From: Sporomusaceae bacterium UBA7701
Lineage (GTDB): Bacteria > Bacillota > Negativicutes > Sporomusales > UBA7701
Assembly: GCA_002482545.1 (NCBI GenBank)
Contig: DLGF01000005.1
Span: 62,001-126,000, forward strand
DNA length: 64,000 nt
Direction of reading: 5' to 3'
Made by a program: the position numbers and the translations under genes
Shown: one piece after another, positions 16,236 to 25,185 of the stretch
Layout: each line of letters opens with the position of its first letter
Position numbering within the stretch: position 1 is the first letter of the stretch
Notes under the pieces: model-generated
Seen by the model: the letters and a program-made list of their open reading frames with translations, nothing else
The model's database searches: none
What the model was told of the DNA's origin: nothing

Positions 16236-17876
16236 TTATCGCAAAAGTTTTTCGAGAACCTTTTCCGTGATCTTTTCGGTGACTTTTTCTTCTACTTCGG
16301 CCCGGGTTGTCGGCAGGTTGCGCTTCTGCAGCTTTTCCATCACACTCTGGCTCAACTGTTCCGGATAAAAGACGCCAAAATCAGTCTTGACCGCCAGGTT
16401 GCTGACCTCGGCTTCCGCCGATCCCCGCTTGATAAAGTTGCCGGTCAGGGTTCGGAAGGACAGGCCGTAGGCCTTGCCGTCATAAATGGTGAAGCTGCCT
16501 TGCACTGTGGCTGCCGCCGCAGTGCCGGACGCCGTTCCGGTGAGCGACAGGGGGCCTTTCACGTCTTTTTCCGTAAGCTGCGAGGAGTCAAGGCCGCTGC
16601 CGGAGATGGACAAGGCGTATTGTTCCGAATCCGGGTAAATGTCGCCGCTGGCCGATACGGAGCCGCCGATGGTGGCGCCTCTGGCCGCCAGCAGTTTTAA
16701 TATGTCCTGGGCATAGGAGAATGTGCCGTTGATGCCGCTCACGGTCATATTTCCGAACTGAAGACTGTCAAGGGTGAAGCTGCCGGCCAGCACCGGTGAA
16801 AATACCGAACCGGTCAATTTGCCCTGCGCCGCCAGGGCTCCTCCGGCCTGGAGGCCGGGCAGCAGCGCGGCCGGGTTGCCGGATGGCATTTGGACATCAA
16901 AGTCGAGGGTTTTCTCCCCGGACGGTGCGGTCAATACCTTCCCGGCGGCCGTTACGGCCTGGTCTTTATAAAGCGCCTGGCCGTTCGTAAACTGAATGGC
17001 GTCGCCCTGCTTTTCAAATTGGGCGCTGCCTTGATTCAAGGCCAGAGCTCCGGTGGTGCTGACCCCGGAAAAGCGGCCGGCCAGCGTTTTCAGCAGCATG
17101 GGGCCCGAGGGCTGATCATTGCCGATTTTGGCGGTTAATTCATCCAGACTGCCGCCGGCTATTTGAATCGGGGCGTCGGCGGCCGTCAGTCCCAATTTGG
17201 CCAGCTCCATTCCCGTTGCCGACACGGTGATTTCGGAAACACTCTGGGTGCCCCATTGACCGTCCATTTTAAAAGCAGCCTGATCGACTTTGCCGGTAGC
17301 GGAAAGTCCGATTTGGTTTTCCTGGCGAAAATCAAGTCGTCCGGTCAACTGATGCACGGTTTGCTCAAAAAGATCGGTTGCCAGATGAAGCTGGCCGTCC
17401 TGAATCTTCACGACCCCGGAAAAGGTGGACGGTTCGTCTGTTTTGGGCTTGAGCAGACCATCCCAATTCAATTGATTTTGGCGATAATCAATCCAGATTT
17501 CCGGTTTTTCCATCGTCACGCCGGTTATCAGTTGCGGTCCCAGTTGCCCTTTGAGTAAGTCACTCCAGTTATAGCGAATATGTACCCGTTCGATCTTGGC
17601 CAGGGGCGTGCCCGCCGTATCCAGCACCTGGACTTCTTTCGCTTCCACATAACCCAGGACGGACAAGTTGATGGTGCCCGCCAAGATCTGGCCGTTGACG
17701 GCCTTATTGGCTTGGACCAGCAGCGATTGTTCCGCCGCTTGCCGCACCTTGCCGGCGGCAAATTGAAACACGATGATTCCAACTAGAAAGATACCAGCCA
17801 AAATAAGCAAGCCTATTTTTTTCCTGGTCCATTTTATTTCGGGACTTGGTGCCGTTATTGGTTGCTGTTCGCTCAT
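16236..17876 (-). CDS. AsmA/TamB-like envelope protein (DUF748-like)
   Basis: This 546-residue protein has one N-terminal membrane anchor (about residues 20-42) followed by a long beta-rich region with repeated strands. That is the pattern of AsmA/TamB/DUF748 bridge proteins, which move lipid or assist outer-membrane assembly in diderm bacteria. It is shorter than full TamB (over 1200 residues), and no C-terminal DUF490 domain is visible. The C terminus is a charged helix. CCGGAGGATG precedes the start. It supports a two-membrane envelope; the exact role is uncertain. Confidence 0.75.
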   Translation of the reverse strand: MSEQQPITAPSPEIKWTRKKIGLLILAGIFLVGIIVFQFAAGKVRQAAEQSLLVQANKAVNGQILAGTINLSVLGYVEAKEVQVLDTAGTPLAKIERVHIRYNWSDLLKGQLGPQLITGVTMEKPEIWIDYRQNQLNWDGLLKPKTDEPSTFSGVVKIQDGQLHLATDLFEQTVHQLTGRLDFRQENQIGLSATGKVDQAAFKMDGQWGTQSVSEITVSATGMELAKLGLTAADAPIQIAGGSLDELTAKIGNDQPSGPMLLKTLAGRFSGVSTTGALALNQGSAQFEKQGDAIQFTNGQALYKDQAVTAAGKVLTAPSGEKTLDFDVQMPSGNPAALLPGLQAGGALAAQGKLTGSVFSPVLAGSFTLDSLQFGNMTVSGINGTFSYAQDILKLLAARGATIGGSVSASGDIYPDSEQYALSISGSGLDSSQLTEKDVKGPLSLTGTASGTAAAATVQGSFTIYDGKAYGLSFRTLTGNFIKRGSAEAEVSNLAVKTDFGVFYPEQLSQSVMEKLQKRNLPTTRAEVEEKVTEKITEKVLEKLLR

Positions 17877-18136
17877 ACTTCATCCTCCGGCTTTTCTTGC
17901 AGATACCGTCGGTCTCGCCTGATGCTTTATTATATTATTATAAGGTGTCGGCGGCAACTGAACAAGCGGGCCTTTTGATTCATTCCGCACCGTTATGCCG
18001 GATGCAAAGACCTGCGCCACTGGCAAAACCGGCCTAAAATCCTGTAGAATCAAGGGTTGAGGCGGCCTTTGCCGACGATTCCGGAGCCTGTCTGGTAAAT
18101 TGTTGATATTGCGGCTGTAATATATATCCTGAGGCC
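17877..18136. other. Intergenic region between divergent genes
   Basis: No gene is seen. An AT-rich stretch (about 17927-17945) could hold the promoter of the minus-strand TamB-like gene. The promoter element of the YdjC gene begins at 18137. Confidence 0.4.
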
Positions 18137-18169
18137 TTTCATATTATTTTCAGAATGGCCCGCTATACT
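18137..18169 (+). promoter_or_regulatory. Promoter element, copy 1 of a 33-bp repeat (probable response-regulator box)
   Basis: Identical to 19757-19789 except for three bases. It contains TTTCA twice with an 11-base period (18137-18141 and 18148-18152), followed by a TATACT -10 box (18164-18169). Direct repeats one helical turn apart overlapping the -35 region are typical for OmpR-family activators; such a regulator is encoded at 25186-25878. Confidence 0.65.
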
Positions 18170-18227
18170 TAAAAGACGGCTAATCATGCAATTTTACCAA
18201 TATTTTTGCACTGAAGCAGGTGATTTC

Positions 18228-19085
18228 ATGAAGCAACTTATCGTTAATGCCGACGATTTTGGATTGCATGAATCAATAAATGCGGGTATCGTGGAGAGTC
18301 ATACTGCGGGCTGCGTAACCAGCACATCGATCATGGCGGGCGGAGAAGCCTTTGAGCATGCCGTTGAGCTGGCCAGGCGGCATCCGAAACTTGGGGTGGG
18401 CGTGCATCTCACGCTGGTGGGCGCGCGACCGGTAGCGCGCGGCGACATCCATACTCTTCTGACCGGGGAAGGGCTTTTCTTCCCGAACTACTGTCAGTTC
18501 GTCAAGAAATATGTCTGCGGGCAAATAGCCAAAGAACATGTAGAATATGAACTTCGCTGCCAGATGCAGCGAGTGGTTGGAAAAGGGATTCCGATTACGC
18601 ACATCGACAGTCACCAGCATCTCCACGTTCTGCCGGGCATGCCTGAAATCATCGGCAGAGTCGCCGGAGAGTTCAAGGTTCATAAGCTAAGAATACCGGC
18701 GGAACCTATCGGTTTTTTAGGGGCGGGACCGTTTAGCCCAAGCCGGATCCTGGCAAGGTCCGCCCTCACAGGATGCTCATTGCTGGCGCGAAGCTTTTAC
18801 ACAAGGCAGGGGTTCTGCGCTCCGCAGCACTTTTTCGGCATGCTGTCAGGAGGAGCCATGGTGCAGCCGGCTCTGATGCCCATTCTGCGAAACCTCCCGG
18901 ACGGGGTGTCGGAGATCATGGTGCATCCGGGCAAAGATGCACAGATCCTGGGCCGGGTATTTCCGTGGGGGTATCGCTGGCAGGAGGAAATGGAGGCGCT
19001 AAAGAGCAAGGAAGTCCTGGAAACGATCCAGAAATACGGAATTCAACTAATCAATTTCGGCGCAATAGGAAATAGCGGTGGCTGA
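18228..19085 (+). CDS. YdjC/HpnK-family carbohydrate deacetylase
   Basis: This 285-residue protein belongs to the YdjC (ChbG/HpnK) family. The metal-binding NADDFG is at residues 6-11, and HIDSHQHLHVLPGM carries the conserved histidines. Members remove N-acetyl groups from amino-sugars or related glycans. The ATG at 18228 follows AGGTGA. It heads the transcript starting at the 33-bp promoter element and lies upstream of a small EamA transporter and ArnC-like genes, so a role analogous to the ArnD deformylation step in undecaprenyl-sugar synthesis is plausible but unproven. Confidence 0.9.
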   Translation: MKQLIVNADDFGLHESINAGIVESHTAGCVTSTSIMAGGEAFEHAVELARRHPKLGVGVHLTLVGARPVARGDIHTLLTGEGLFFPNYCQFVKKYVCGQIAKEHVEYELRCQMQRVVGKGIPITHIDSHQHLHVLPGMPEIIGRVAGEFKVHKLRIPAEPIGFLGAGPFSPSRILARSALTGCSLLARSFYTRQGFCAPQHFFGMLSGGAMVQPALMPILRNLPDGVSEIMVHPGKDAQILGRVFPWGYRWQEEMEALKSKEVLETIQKYGIQLINFGAIGNSGG

Positions 19086-19202
19086 CTTACGGCAGCGCCC
19101 GGATCAATACGGGACGGTGTAATTCTGCCGTACATCGGCGGCGGTGGCGCAAGGCGGGAAAGGCTTTCGGTGCGCAGGAGAATAACCTTAGGATGTGATC
19201 TT

Positions 19203-19631
19203 GTGGAATTATGGTTGATTTTTGCGTTGTTATCGGCGGGGACAGCCGCGTTGGTGGCCGTGTTTGGCAAGATCGGCCTTCAATCCGTAGACGCGAATGC
19301 CGCAACGGCGATAAGAGCGGTCATTATGGCGGCCTTTTTGCTGCTTGTCGTGGCCTGGCAGGGGAGTTTCAAACAGATAGGGGTCATTCTGGCTGACAAA
19401 CGAGCCATTGCCTTTATCGCTCTGAGTGGAATTGCCGGTGCTTTATCGTGGTTGTTCTATTTCCTGGCCTTGAAGTTCGGCAAAGTATCTCAGGTGGCGC
19501 CGATCGACAAGCTGAGCGTAGTCATTGCCGCTGTGCTTGCGGTTACGCTGCTGGGAGAAAGGATCAGCGCCCTGGGCGGAATGGGCATAGCGCTCATTGC
19601 CGTGGGAGCCATACTGGTGGCCCTCGGATGA
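19203..19631 (+). CDS. Small EamA-family (DMT) transporter, possible flippase subunit
   Basis: This 142-residue protein has four or five hydrophobic helices and is half the size of standard EamA proteins (ten helices), so it should act as a dimer. The GTG start at 19203 follows AGGATGTGAT. ArnE and ArnF, which flip undecaprenyl-phosphate aminoarabinose in enterobacteria, are small proteins of this superfamily. Placement between a YdjC deacetylase and an ArnC-like transferase suggests a similar lipid-sugar flippase; this is inference. A terminator follows at 19727-19760. Confidence 0.8.
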   Translation: MELWLIFALLSAGTAALVAVFGKIGLQSVDANAATAIRAVIMAAFLLLVVAWQGSFKQIGVILADKRAIAFIALSGIAGALSWLFYFLALKFGKVSQVAPIDKLSVVIAAVLAVTLLGERISALGGMGIALIAVGAILVALG

Positions 19632-19726
19632 CGGGATAAAAGCCGTCAGTCCGGGAAGAAACCGAGAAAAAGGAATTGAGCAATCCTTGTTGGCGTGCAG
19701 AGTCGGCAAGCGGGAAGAAAAAGCGG

Positions 19727-19762
19727 AAAAGGAAGGTCCACAAGCAGGACCTTCCTTTTCAT
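19727..19762 (+). terminator. Intrinsic terminator overlapping the second promoter element
   Basis: AAAAGGAAGGTCC (19727-19739) pairs perfectly with GGACCTTCCTTTT (19747-19759). Its last bases are shared with the 33-bp element starting at 19757. Confidence 0.8.
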
Positions 19763-19789
19763 ATTATTTTCAGAATGGCTTGCTATACT
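19757..19789 (+). promoter_or_regulatory. Promoter element, copy 2 of the 33-bp repeat
   Basis: It matches 18137-18169 at 30 of 33 positions, including both TTTCA half-sites and the TATACT -10 box (19784-19789). It lies 114 bases before the ArnC-like glycosyltransferase gene. Confidence 0.65.
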
Positions 19790-19902
19790 CAGCTTGACCA
19801 AAATTCACTGCCCGGTGCCGGGAATGAACATGGCGGATAGACAGCCGGCTTTGGTTGCCGTTTTATACGTTGCGATTACGGCAGATAGGAGGAGGGATAT
19901 AA

Positions 19903-20922
19903 ATGAAGCTGATTTCAATCGTTGTACCTGTTTTCAATGAACAGGAAAATTTGGAAGTGTTTTGCCAGGAAGTATGTCGATATATGAACCCTTTGGACTA
20001 TTCCTTCGAATTGATTTTTATCGATGACGGCTCCACCGACAATACCGCCGCCATGCTCCAGCGGCTGACACAACGCGACAAGAGGGTCAAGGCGGTACTG
20101 CTGGCCCGTAATTTCGGGCATCAGGTGGCGTTGACCTGCGGTCTTGATTATGCCGGCGGCGATGCAGTGATCACTATGGACGGCGACATGCAGCATCCGC
20201 CGCAGATGTTGCCGCTGCTGCTGGAAAAATGGGAAGAGGGTTTCGAAGTCGTGCAAACCATCCGGGTGGATACGGACGGCGTTTCCTGGCTGAAAAGGTT
20301 TACATCCGGCATGTTTTACCGGTTGATCAACGCCATGTCCGATGTTCATATCGTGGAAGGAGGGTCGGACTTCCGGCTGCTTGATAAAAAGGCCGTTCAG
20401 ACTTTTAAGCGGTTTAAGGAAAAGGCCCGGTTCATCCGCGGGATCATCGGCGACATGGGTTACCGGCAGGCGCAGGTAGAGTTTGTGGCGCCCGCGCGGC
20501 ACGCCGGAAGTTCCAAGTTTTCGCCCAGAAAAATGCTTTCCTTTGCTCTCGACGGAATTACGGCATACTCGAAGCTTCCCTTGCGTTTTTCCTTTTACCT
20601 CGGCCTGCTTTTCGGGCTGATGAGCTTTGCGCTGACCCTGAATGTGGTTTACACGAAATGGTTTACCGCCGATGCCGTTCCGGGCTGGGCCACCATAGCG
20701 GCCAGCGTACTGCTGCTGGGCGGAGTCCAATTGATCAGTCTGGGAATCATCGGCGAATACGTCGGCCGGGTTTTCGAAGAGGTCAAGCAACGGCCGTTGT
20801 ACTGGGTAAGCGCTGAATGGAAGGACGGTGCTGAAGCCGTTCCCGAGCAGGAAGACCAGCACGGCACTTTGATATCCAATAGCCGGCAGGCTAGATTCCT
20901 TCAGACTGTCCCCAAACGGTGA
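19903..20922 (+). CDS. ArnC/DPM-type polyprenyl-phosphate glycosyltransferase (GT2)
   Basis: This 339-residue protein has an N-terminal GT-A domain (SIVVPVFNEQENLEVF; FIDDGSTD; ITMDGDMQHPP carrying the DxD) and two C-terminal membrane helices (about residues 228-300). Such enzymes move a sugar from a nucleotide donor to undecaprenyl phosphate at the inner membrane. AGGAGGGATATAA precedes the ATG. The following epimerase and two ArnT-like transferases suggest supply and use of this lipid-linked sugar. The C-terminal 40 residues are charged and not conserved. Confidence 0.93.
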   Translation: MKLISIVVPVFNEQENLEVFCQEVCRYMNPLDYSFELIFIDDGSTDNTAAMLQRLTQRDKRVKAVLLARNFGHQVALTCGLDYAGGDAVITMDGDMQHPPQMLPLLLEKWEEGFEVVQTIRVDTDGVSWLKRFTSGMFYRLINAMSDVHIVEGGSDFRLLDKKAVQTFKRFKEKARFIRGIIGDMGYRQAQVEFVAPARHAGSSKFSPRKMLSFALDGITAYSKLPLRFSFYLGLLFGLMSFALTLNVVYTKWFTADAVPGWATIAASVLLLGGVQLISLGIIGEYVGRVFEEVKQRPLYWVSAEWKDGAEAVPEQEDQHGTLISNSRQARFLQTVPKR

Positions 20923-20936
20923 AAGGAGAAGAAAAG

Positions 20937-21863
20937 ATGAAGGTTCTGGTAACAGGGGGAGCCGGGTTTATCGGCTCACACATTGTAGATACATTGCTCC
21001 AATCCGGCCTGCAGGTATCCATCCTGGATAATCTGAGCACAGGATCGCTCGGAAACATCAATCCAAGGGCGGTTTTCCTGAAAAAGGACATCCGGGATGA
21101 GGATCTTAAGGATTTGCTGGCAAAAGAACGATTCGACTATGTTGTCCATCAGGCCGCCCAGACGACGGTGGCCAATTCCCTGGCGGATCCCTATCACGAT
21201 TGTGATGTCAATATTCGCGGGTTGGTCAATTTGCTTGAGGCAAGCCGGCTGGCGGGAGTGAAAAGGATTGTTTTCGCGTCGAGCGCGGCGGTTTACGGCG
21301 ACACGGATTCGTTGCCGATCCGCGAGGATTGCGGGAAGCAGCCTGCTTCCTTCTATGGCGCGAGCAAGCTGGCAGGGGAGCATTATCTGAATTTGTACTA
21401 CAAAAATTTTGGCTTGGAATATGTCGCCCTGCGCTATGCAAACGTGTATGGGGAGCGCCAAGGCGACGGCAGCGAAGGCGGGGTCATCAGCATCTTTTGC
21501 AATAAGCTGCTTGCCGGTGAGCGCCTGACCGTTTTTGGCGATGGAAGCCAGACCCGGGATTATATCTATGTCAAGGATGTGGCGGCAGCCAACTATCAGG
21601 CTTTATTTTCCCAAGCGGCGAACCGCAGCTATAATGTCGGCACCGCGGCGGAGACGAGTGTTCATGAGTTGATTGAATTACTGGCCCGGGTCGCCGGGCA
21701 ACGGCCTGCCGTCGCCCATGGCGCGCAGCGCAGCAATGATATAAGGCGCTCGGTGCTGGCCAATCGGGCGGCGTCCGACAGCCTCCGTTGGCAGCCGGCA
21801 TACACCTTGACGGAAGGACTTTACCTGATGCTGCGTGATCTGAAACGCCGGATGCCTGCGTGA
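20937..21863 (+). CDS. NAD-dependent sugar-nucleotide epimerase/dehydratase
   Basis: This 308-residue extended short-chain dehydrogenase has the NAD loop TGGAGFIGSH at the N terminus, the catalytic YGASK (Y-x3-K) and an SSAAVYGD serine region. It resembles UDP-glucose 4-epimerases. It probably makes the nucleotide sugar used by the ArnC-like transferase upstream. Start ATG 20937 follows AAAGGAG; it begins 14 bases after the previous gene. Confidence 0.92.
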   Translation: MKVLVTGGAGFIGSHIVDTLLQSGLQVSILDNLSTGSLGNINPRAVFLKKDIRDEDLKDLLAKERFDYVVHQAAQTTVANSLADPYHDCDVNIRGLVNLLEASRLAGVKRIVFASSAAVYGDTDSLPIREDCGKQPASFYGASKLAGEHYLNLYYKNFGLEYVALRYANVYGERQGDGSEGGVISIFCNKLLAGERLTVFGDGSQTRDYIYVKDVAAANYQALFSQAANRSYNVGTAAETSVHELIELLARVAGQRPAVAHGAQRSNDIRRSVLANRAASDSLRWQPAYTLTEGLYLMLRDLKRRMPA

Positions 21864-21908
21864 ACAAATGGAACAAGACAAACTTTGGAAAGAGACTAAA
21901 TTAAGACA

Positions 21909-23462
21909 ATGATCAAGCAAAAAAATTGGCTCTATATGGCAGTAATCTTAGGAGTAGCCGGTATCCTCATGTTTTCTTATTTGGGAACTCAGCCTTTATT
22001 GGATCCGGATGAGCCGGTGTATGCCGAAACAGCCAGAGAAATGCTGCAGTTTCATGACTTCATTTCTCCCCGGATTTACGGCGATTTCTGGTTTGATAAG
22101 CCGCCGATGTATTATTGGCTGGTGGCGGCGACCTTTCAAGTTTTCGGGGAAACGGAATTTGCCGCCCGGTTGCCTTCCGCTTTGTTCGCAGTGGGCGGAG
22201 CCGTTTTAATCTATCTATCCGGCAGGAAGCTTTTCAATGAGCGGGCCGGCTTGCTTGCGGCCTTGATATTGGCGACCAGTTTGGAATATTTTTACTTGGG
22301 CAATGCCGCTGTTACCGATATGACGCTGACTTTTTTCCTGACGGCGGCACTGCTGTCCTTTCTCCACCGGAAGTATTATTGGCTGTACGGTTTCGCCGCT
22401 CTCGCCGCAATGACCAAAGGTCCGGTGGCTGTTATCTTCTGCGGCGCGATTATTGGACTCTATCTGGCTTGGACAGCTAACCTGAAAGCGGTGAAGAGCA
22501 TGAAGCCCGCCGGCGGGGCCGTCCTGTTCGCCGTGATTGCCCTGCCTTGGTACGCGGCCATGTATTCGTTTCATGGGATGGCCTTTATTGACACCTTCTT
22601 GGGCTTTCATAATGTAACGCGTTTTCTGCAGCCGGAGCATGCGTCGGGAAGGCTGTGGTACTACTATGTCCCGGTGCTGATCCTGGGCCTCTTTCCGTGG
22701 ACCGCTTTCTTGGCCCAGGCTTTCCGGGCGGGCCTCAAAGAGCAAGGCGAGCGTCGCAATCCTTGCAGATTCCTGATTATATGGGCGTCGGTGGTATTTT
22801 TGTTTTTCTCGGTGTCCCAGACAAAGCTCGTCTCTTATATCCTGCCGATGTACCCCCCGCTGGCGCTGCTGATCGGTTATTACTTCGACAAAGCGTGGAC
22901 GGAAAAGCGCCATGGAGCTTTAAAGAGGTCGGCCATCAGTTTCGGAGCAATGGGTTTATTGCTGCTCGCAGGCTTGGTTTACGCCGGAAGAGGGGCAGGG
23001 GCGGAACTGCTGTTTTCGGTGGAGGCGGTGGCGGGAATTTTAGCGCTGCTGATCGTTATGGTTTTGTTCCAGAGCTTTCGCCGTAACTTTCGCGCCGCGT
23101 TCACCACCCATGTCCTGGGGATGATGATCCTTACCGCCGTTCTGATGACGCAAGCGCTTCCCGTCGTTGCGCCTGCGGTTTCGGTAAAACAGTTTGTCAA
23201 TGAATTCAACCAATATTATGACGGACAAGCCCCGGTCTATGTTGCGAAATTTTACCGGCCCGGCTTCATGTACTATAGCGGCATGGCAGGCATTGAACTC
23301 AAACCGGGGCAACTGGAAGCAAGCATGCCTGATAACCCCGGCAAGGCTTATTTCATTATACCGAAAAAGCAGTACGGGAAGCTGTCGCCGGCGCTTCAAA
23401 ACAAGTTTCTGGTATTGGCCGCTCAAGAAGATAAAATTCTTTTGGTCCGCGTTAATCCTTAG
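21909..23462 (+). CDS. ArnT-like polytopic glycosyltransferase (PMT superfamily), copy 1
   Basis: This 517-residue protein has about 12 hydrophobic helices. The first extracytoplasmic loop has the DPDEPVYAETAREML motif with acidic catalytic residues, and FWFDKPPMYYWL follows, as in ArnT. Such enzymes use undecaprenyl-phosphate sugars to decorate lipid A or other surface acceptors on the outer face of the inner membrane. It is paralogous to the next gene and in the same apparent operon. Ribosome site strength is weak (AAGAC). Confidence 0.93.
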   Translation: MIKQKNWLYMAVILGVAGILMFSYLGTQPLLDPDEPVYAETAREMLQFHDFISPRIYGDFWFDKPPMYYWLVAATFQVFGETEFAARLPSALFAVGGAVLIYLSGRKLFNERAGLLAALILATSLEYFYLGNAAVTDMTLTFFLTAALLSFLHRKYYWLYGFAALAAMTKGPVAVIFCGAIIGLYLAWTANLKAVKSMKPAGGAVLFAVIALPWYAAMYSFHGMAFIDTFLGFHNVTRFLQPEHASGRLWYYYVPVLILGLFPWTAFLAQAFRAGLKEQGERRNPCRFLIIWASVVFLFFSVSQTKLVSYILPMYPPLALLIGYYFDKAWTEKRHGALKRSAISFGAMGLLLLAGLVYAGRGAGAELLFSVEAVAGILALLIVMVLFQSFRRNFRAAFTTHVLGMMILTAVLMTQALPVVAPAVSVKQFVNEFNQYYDGQAPVYVAKFYRPGFMYYSGMAGIELKPGQLEASMPDNPGKAYFIIPKKQYGKLSPALQNKFLVLAAQEDKILLVRVNP

Positions 23463-23482
23463 CTATTTCTTCAGAAAGGACG

Positions 23483-25144
23483 ATGCTAAATATGAAAACA
23501 TCCGCCGGCATGTGGCCGTTAATACGTTCCAAGCGAGCTTATCTCGGCCTGTTCCTGCTTTCGTTTTGCTTTTATATGTTTTTCAGCCATGCCATGCCCA
23601 TCACCGATCCGGTGGAAGCCAACTATGCGCTGACCGCGAAAGAAATGGTGCTGACAGCAGACTGGCTATCACCCCAGATATATGGGAATGCCTATTTCGA
23701 TAAGCCGGTATTTTTCTACTGGCTCACAGCCTTGGCCTTCCGGCTCTTTGGCTTTTCCGAATGGGCGGCCCGGTTGGCGCCGGCCTTTTTCGCCGCCGCG
23801 GGCCTGGTGCTGATGTACTGGTTTGCGTCCAAGGCCGTCAATCGGGCGGCGGCTGTTCCGGCGGTGCTGATTATGGGGACCTCTCTGGAATATTTCGTCC
23901 TGGCCAAGCTGGTTATTACGGATATGGTGTTTTTTGTATTCAATTGCGCCGCCCTGGGCTTTTTTTACCTGGGCTATGTAAAAAGGGACGGCACCAAGAG
24001 GTGGTATCTTGCCGCATATGTCAGCATGGCGCTGGCGGTATTGACCAAGGGGCCGGTCGGCGCCTTGCTGCCTGGCTTGGTCATGCTGCTTTTTATCGCC
24101 GTGCAGCAGAACTGGGCGGAACTGAAAAAAATGTTCATACCAACCGGGGTCTGTCTCTTTGCGGTTGTGGCCTTGCCTTGGTACGTGGCGATGTATTCCC
24201 TGCATGGCAGTGAGTTTATCAATACCTTTTTCGGCGTGCACAACTACCTTCGCGCGACCGTTTCGGAGCACCCCAAGGATAATGTGAGCTATTACTATGT
24301 TGCCGTATTTTTGCTCAGCATGCTGCCTTGGTCTGCTTTAGCCATAAAAGCTTTGATCCGGGGATGCAAGGACCTGCGATCCCAGGCTTCTCCGCTGACG
24401 GCGTTTCTTCTTCTGTGGATAGCGGCCTATTTCGGCTTTTATTCCCTGATGGCCACCAAATATCTGACCTACACCTTTCCTATACTCTTTCCGGTAGCCA
24501 TATTAACGGCCATACATCTGGAGAAGATGCTTGCCCAAGGCCAAAGAGCGGCAATCGTCTATTGGGCCGGGGGACCGCTGGCGTTATTACTGCTGGGGTA
24601 TATGGGAGCAGCTTATCATTATCTGACGGGGTTGGGGCTTGGCGTGACGGTAGCCAGTCTGGCACTGCTCCTGTTATTGAGCTGGTGGAAGGCAAGAGGC
24701 CGGCCGGCAGCCGATGTTTTTAAGCTGCTTTGCTTCTGCCAACTGGGGGCCTATACCGCCCTTTCGCTATTTATGCTTCCCGCCGTGGCTGAAAGCCGGT
24801 CGGGAAAAGGGCTTGCCGAGAATATTGCCAGCCTGGGGGTGGATCGGATCGGTATGTATCAGTTTTACAGCACCTCTGCGGTATTTTATAATGGTAATAT
24901 TGCAGTAAAGCTTGAACCCTCGGATCAATTGCCTTTACGCCAATCCGGAGCACTGGAGTGGTCAAGCAAATATACCATGCCGATTCAAGGACTGGCTGAT
25001 TTTCTGGCGCAATCCCAGGCCGAGAGCAGCTTGGTCGTGGTATCGGACAAGCAAAGCGGACAGTTTCTGGCCGAGACAGCCGGCCTGATCCCTCAACTTG
25101 TAAAATGCAGCAAAGGATTGAATTTTTACTATTTCAACAACTGA
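23483..25144 (+). CDS. ArnT-like polytopic glycosyltransferase (PMT superfamily), copy 2
   Basis: This 553-residue paralogue of the preceding protein has the matching motifs ITDPVEANYALTAKEMV and AYFDKPVFFYWL. Multiple helices and a soluble C-terminal tail are seen. In the first loop a Val-Glu replaces Asp-Glu of copy 1, so acceptor or donor choice may differ. Starts at 23483 or at the nearby ATG 23492; AAAGGA lies upstream. The response regulator gene follows 41 bases downstream. Confidence 0.92.
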   Translation: MLNMKTSAGMWPLIRSKRAYLGLFLLSFCFYMFFSHAMPITDPVEANYALTAKEMVLTADWLSPQIYGNAYFDKPVFFYWLTALAFRLFGFSEWAARLAPAFFAAAGLVLMYWFASKAVNRAAAVPAVLIMGTSLEYFVLAKLVITDMVFFVFNCAALGFFYLGYVKRDGTKRWYLAAYVSMALAVLTKGPVGALLPGLVMLLFIAVQQNWAELKKMFIPTGVCLFAVVALPWYVAMYSLHGSEFINTFFGVHNYLRATVSEHPKDNVSYYYVAVFLLSMLPWSALAIKALIRGCKDLRSQASPLTAFLLLWIAAYFGFYSLMATKYLTYTFPILFPVAILTAIHLEKMLAQGQRAAIVYWAGGPLALLLLGYMGAAYHYLTGLGLGVTVASLALLLLLSWWKARGRPAADVFKLLCFCQLGAYTALSLFMLPAVAESRSGKGLAENIASLGVDRIGMYQFYSTSAVFYNGNIAVKLEPSDQLPLRQSGALEWSSKYTMPIQGLADFLAQSQAESSLVVVSDKQSGQFLAETAGLIPQLVKCSKGLNFYYFNN

Positions 25145-25185
25145 TAATAAATAACGCCTGTGGTGCTGGAAAAGGAGGCGTAGAT

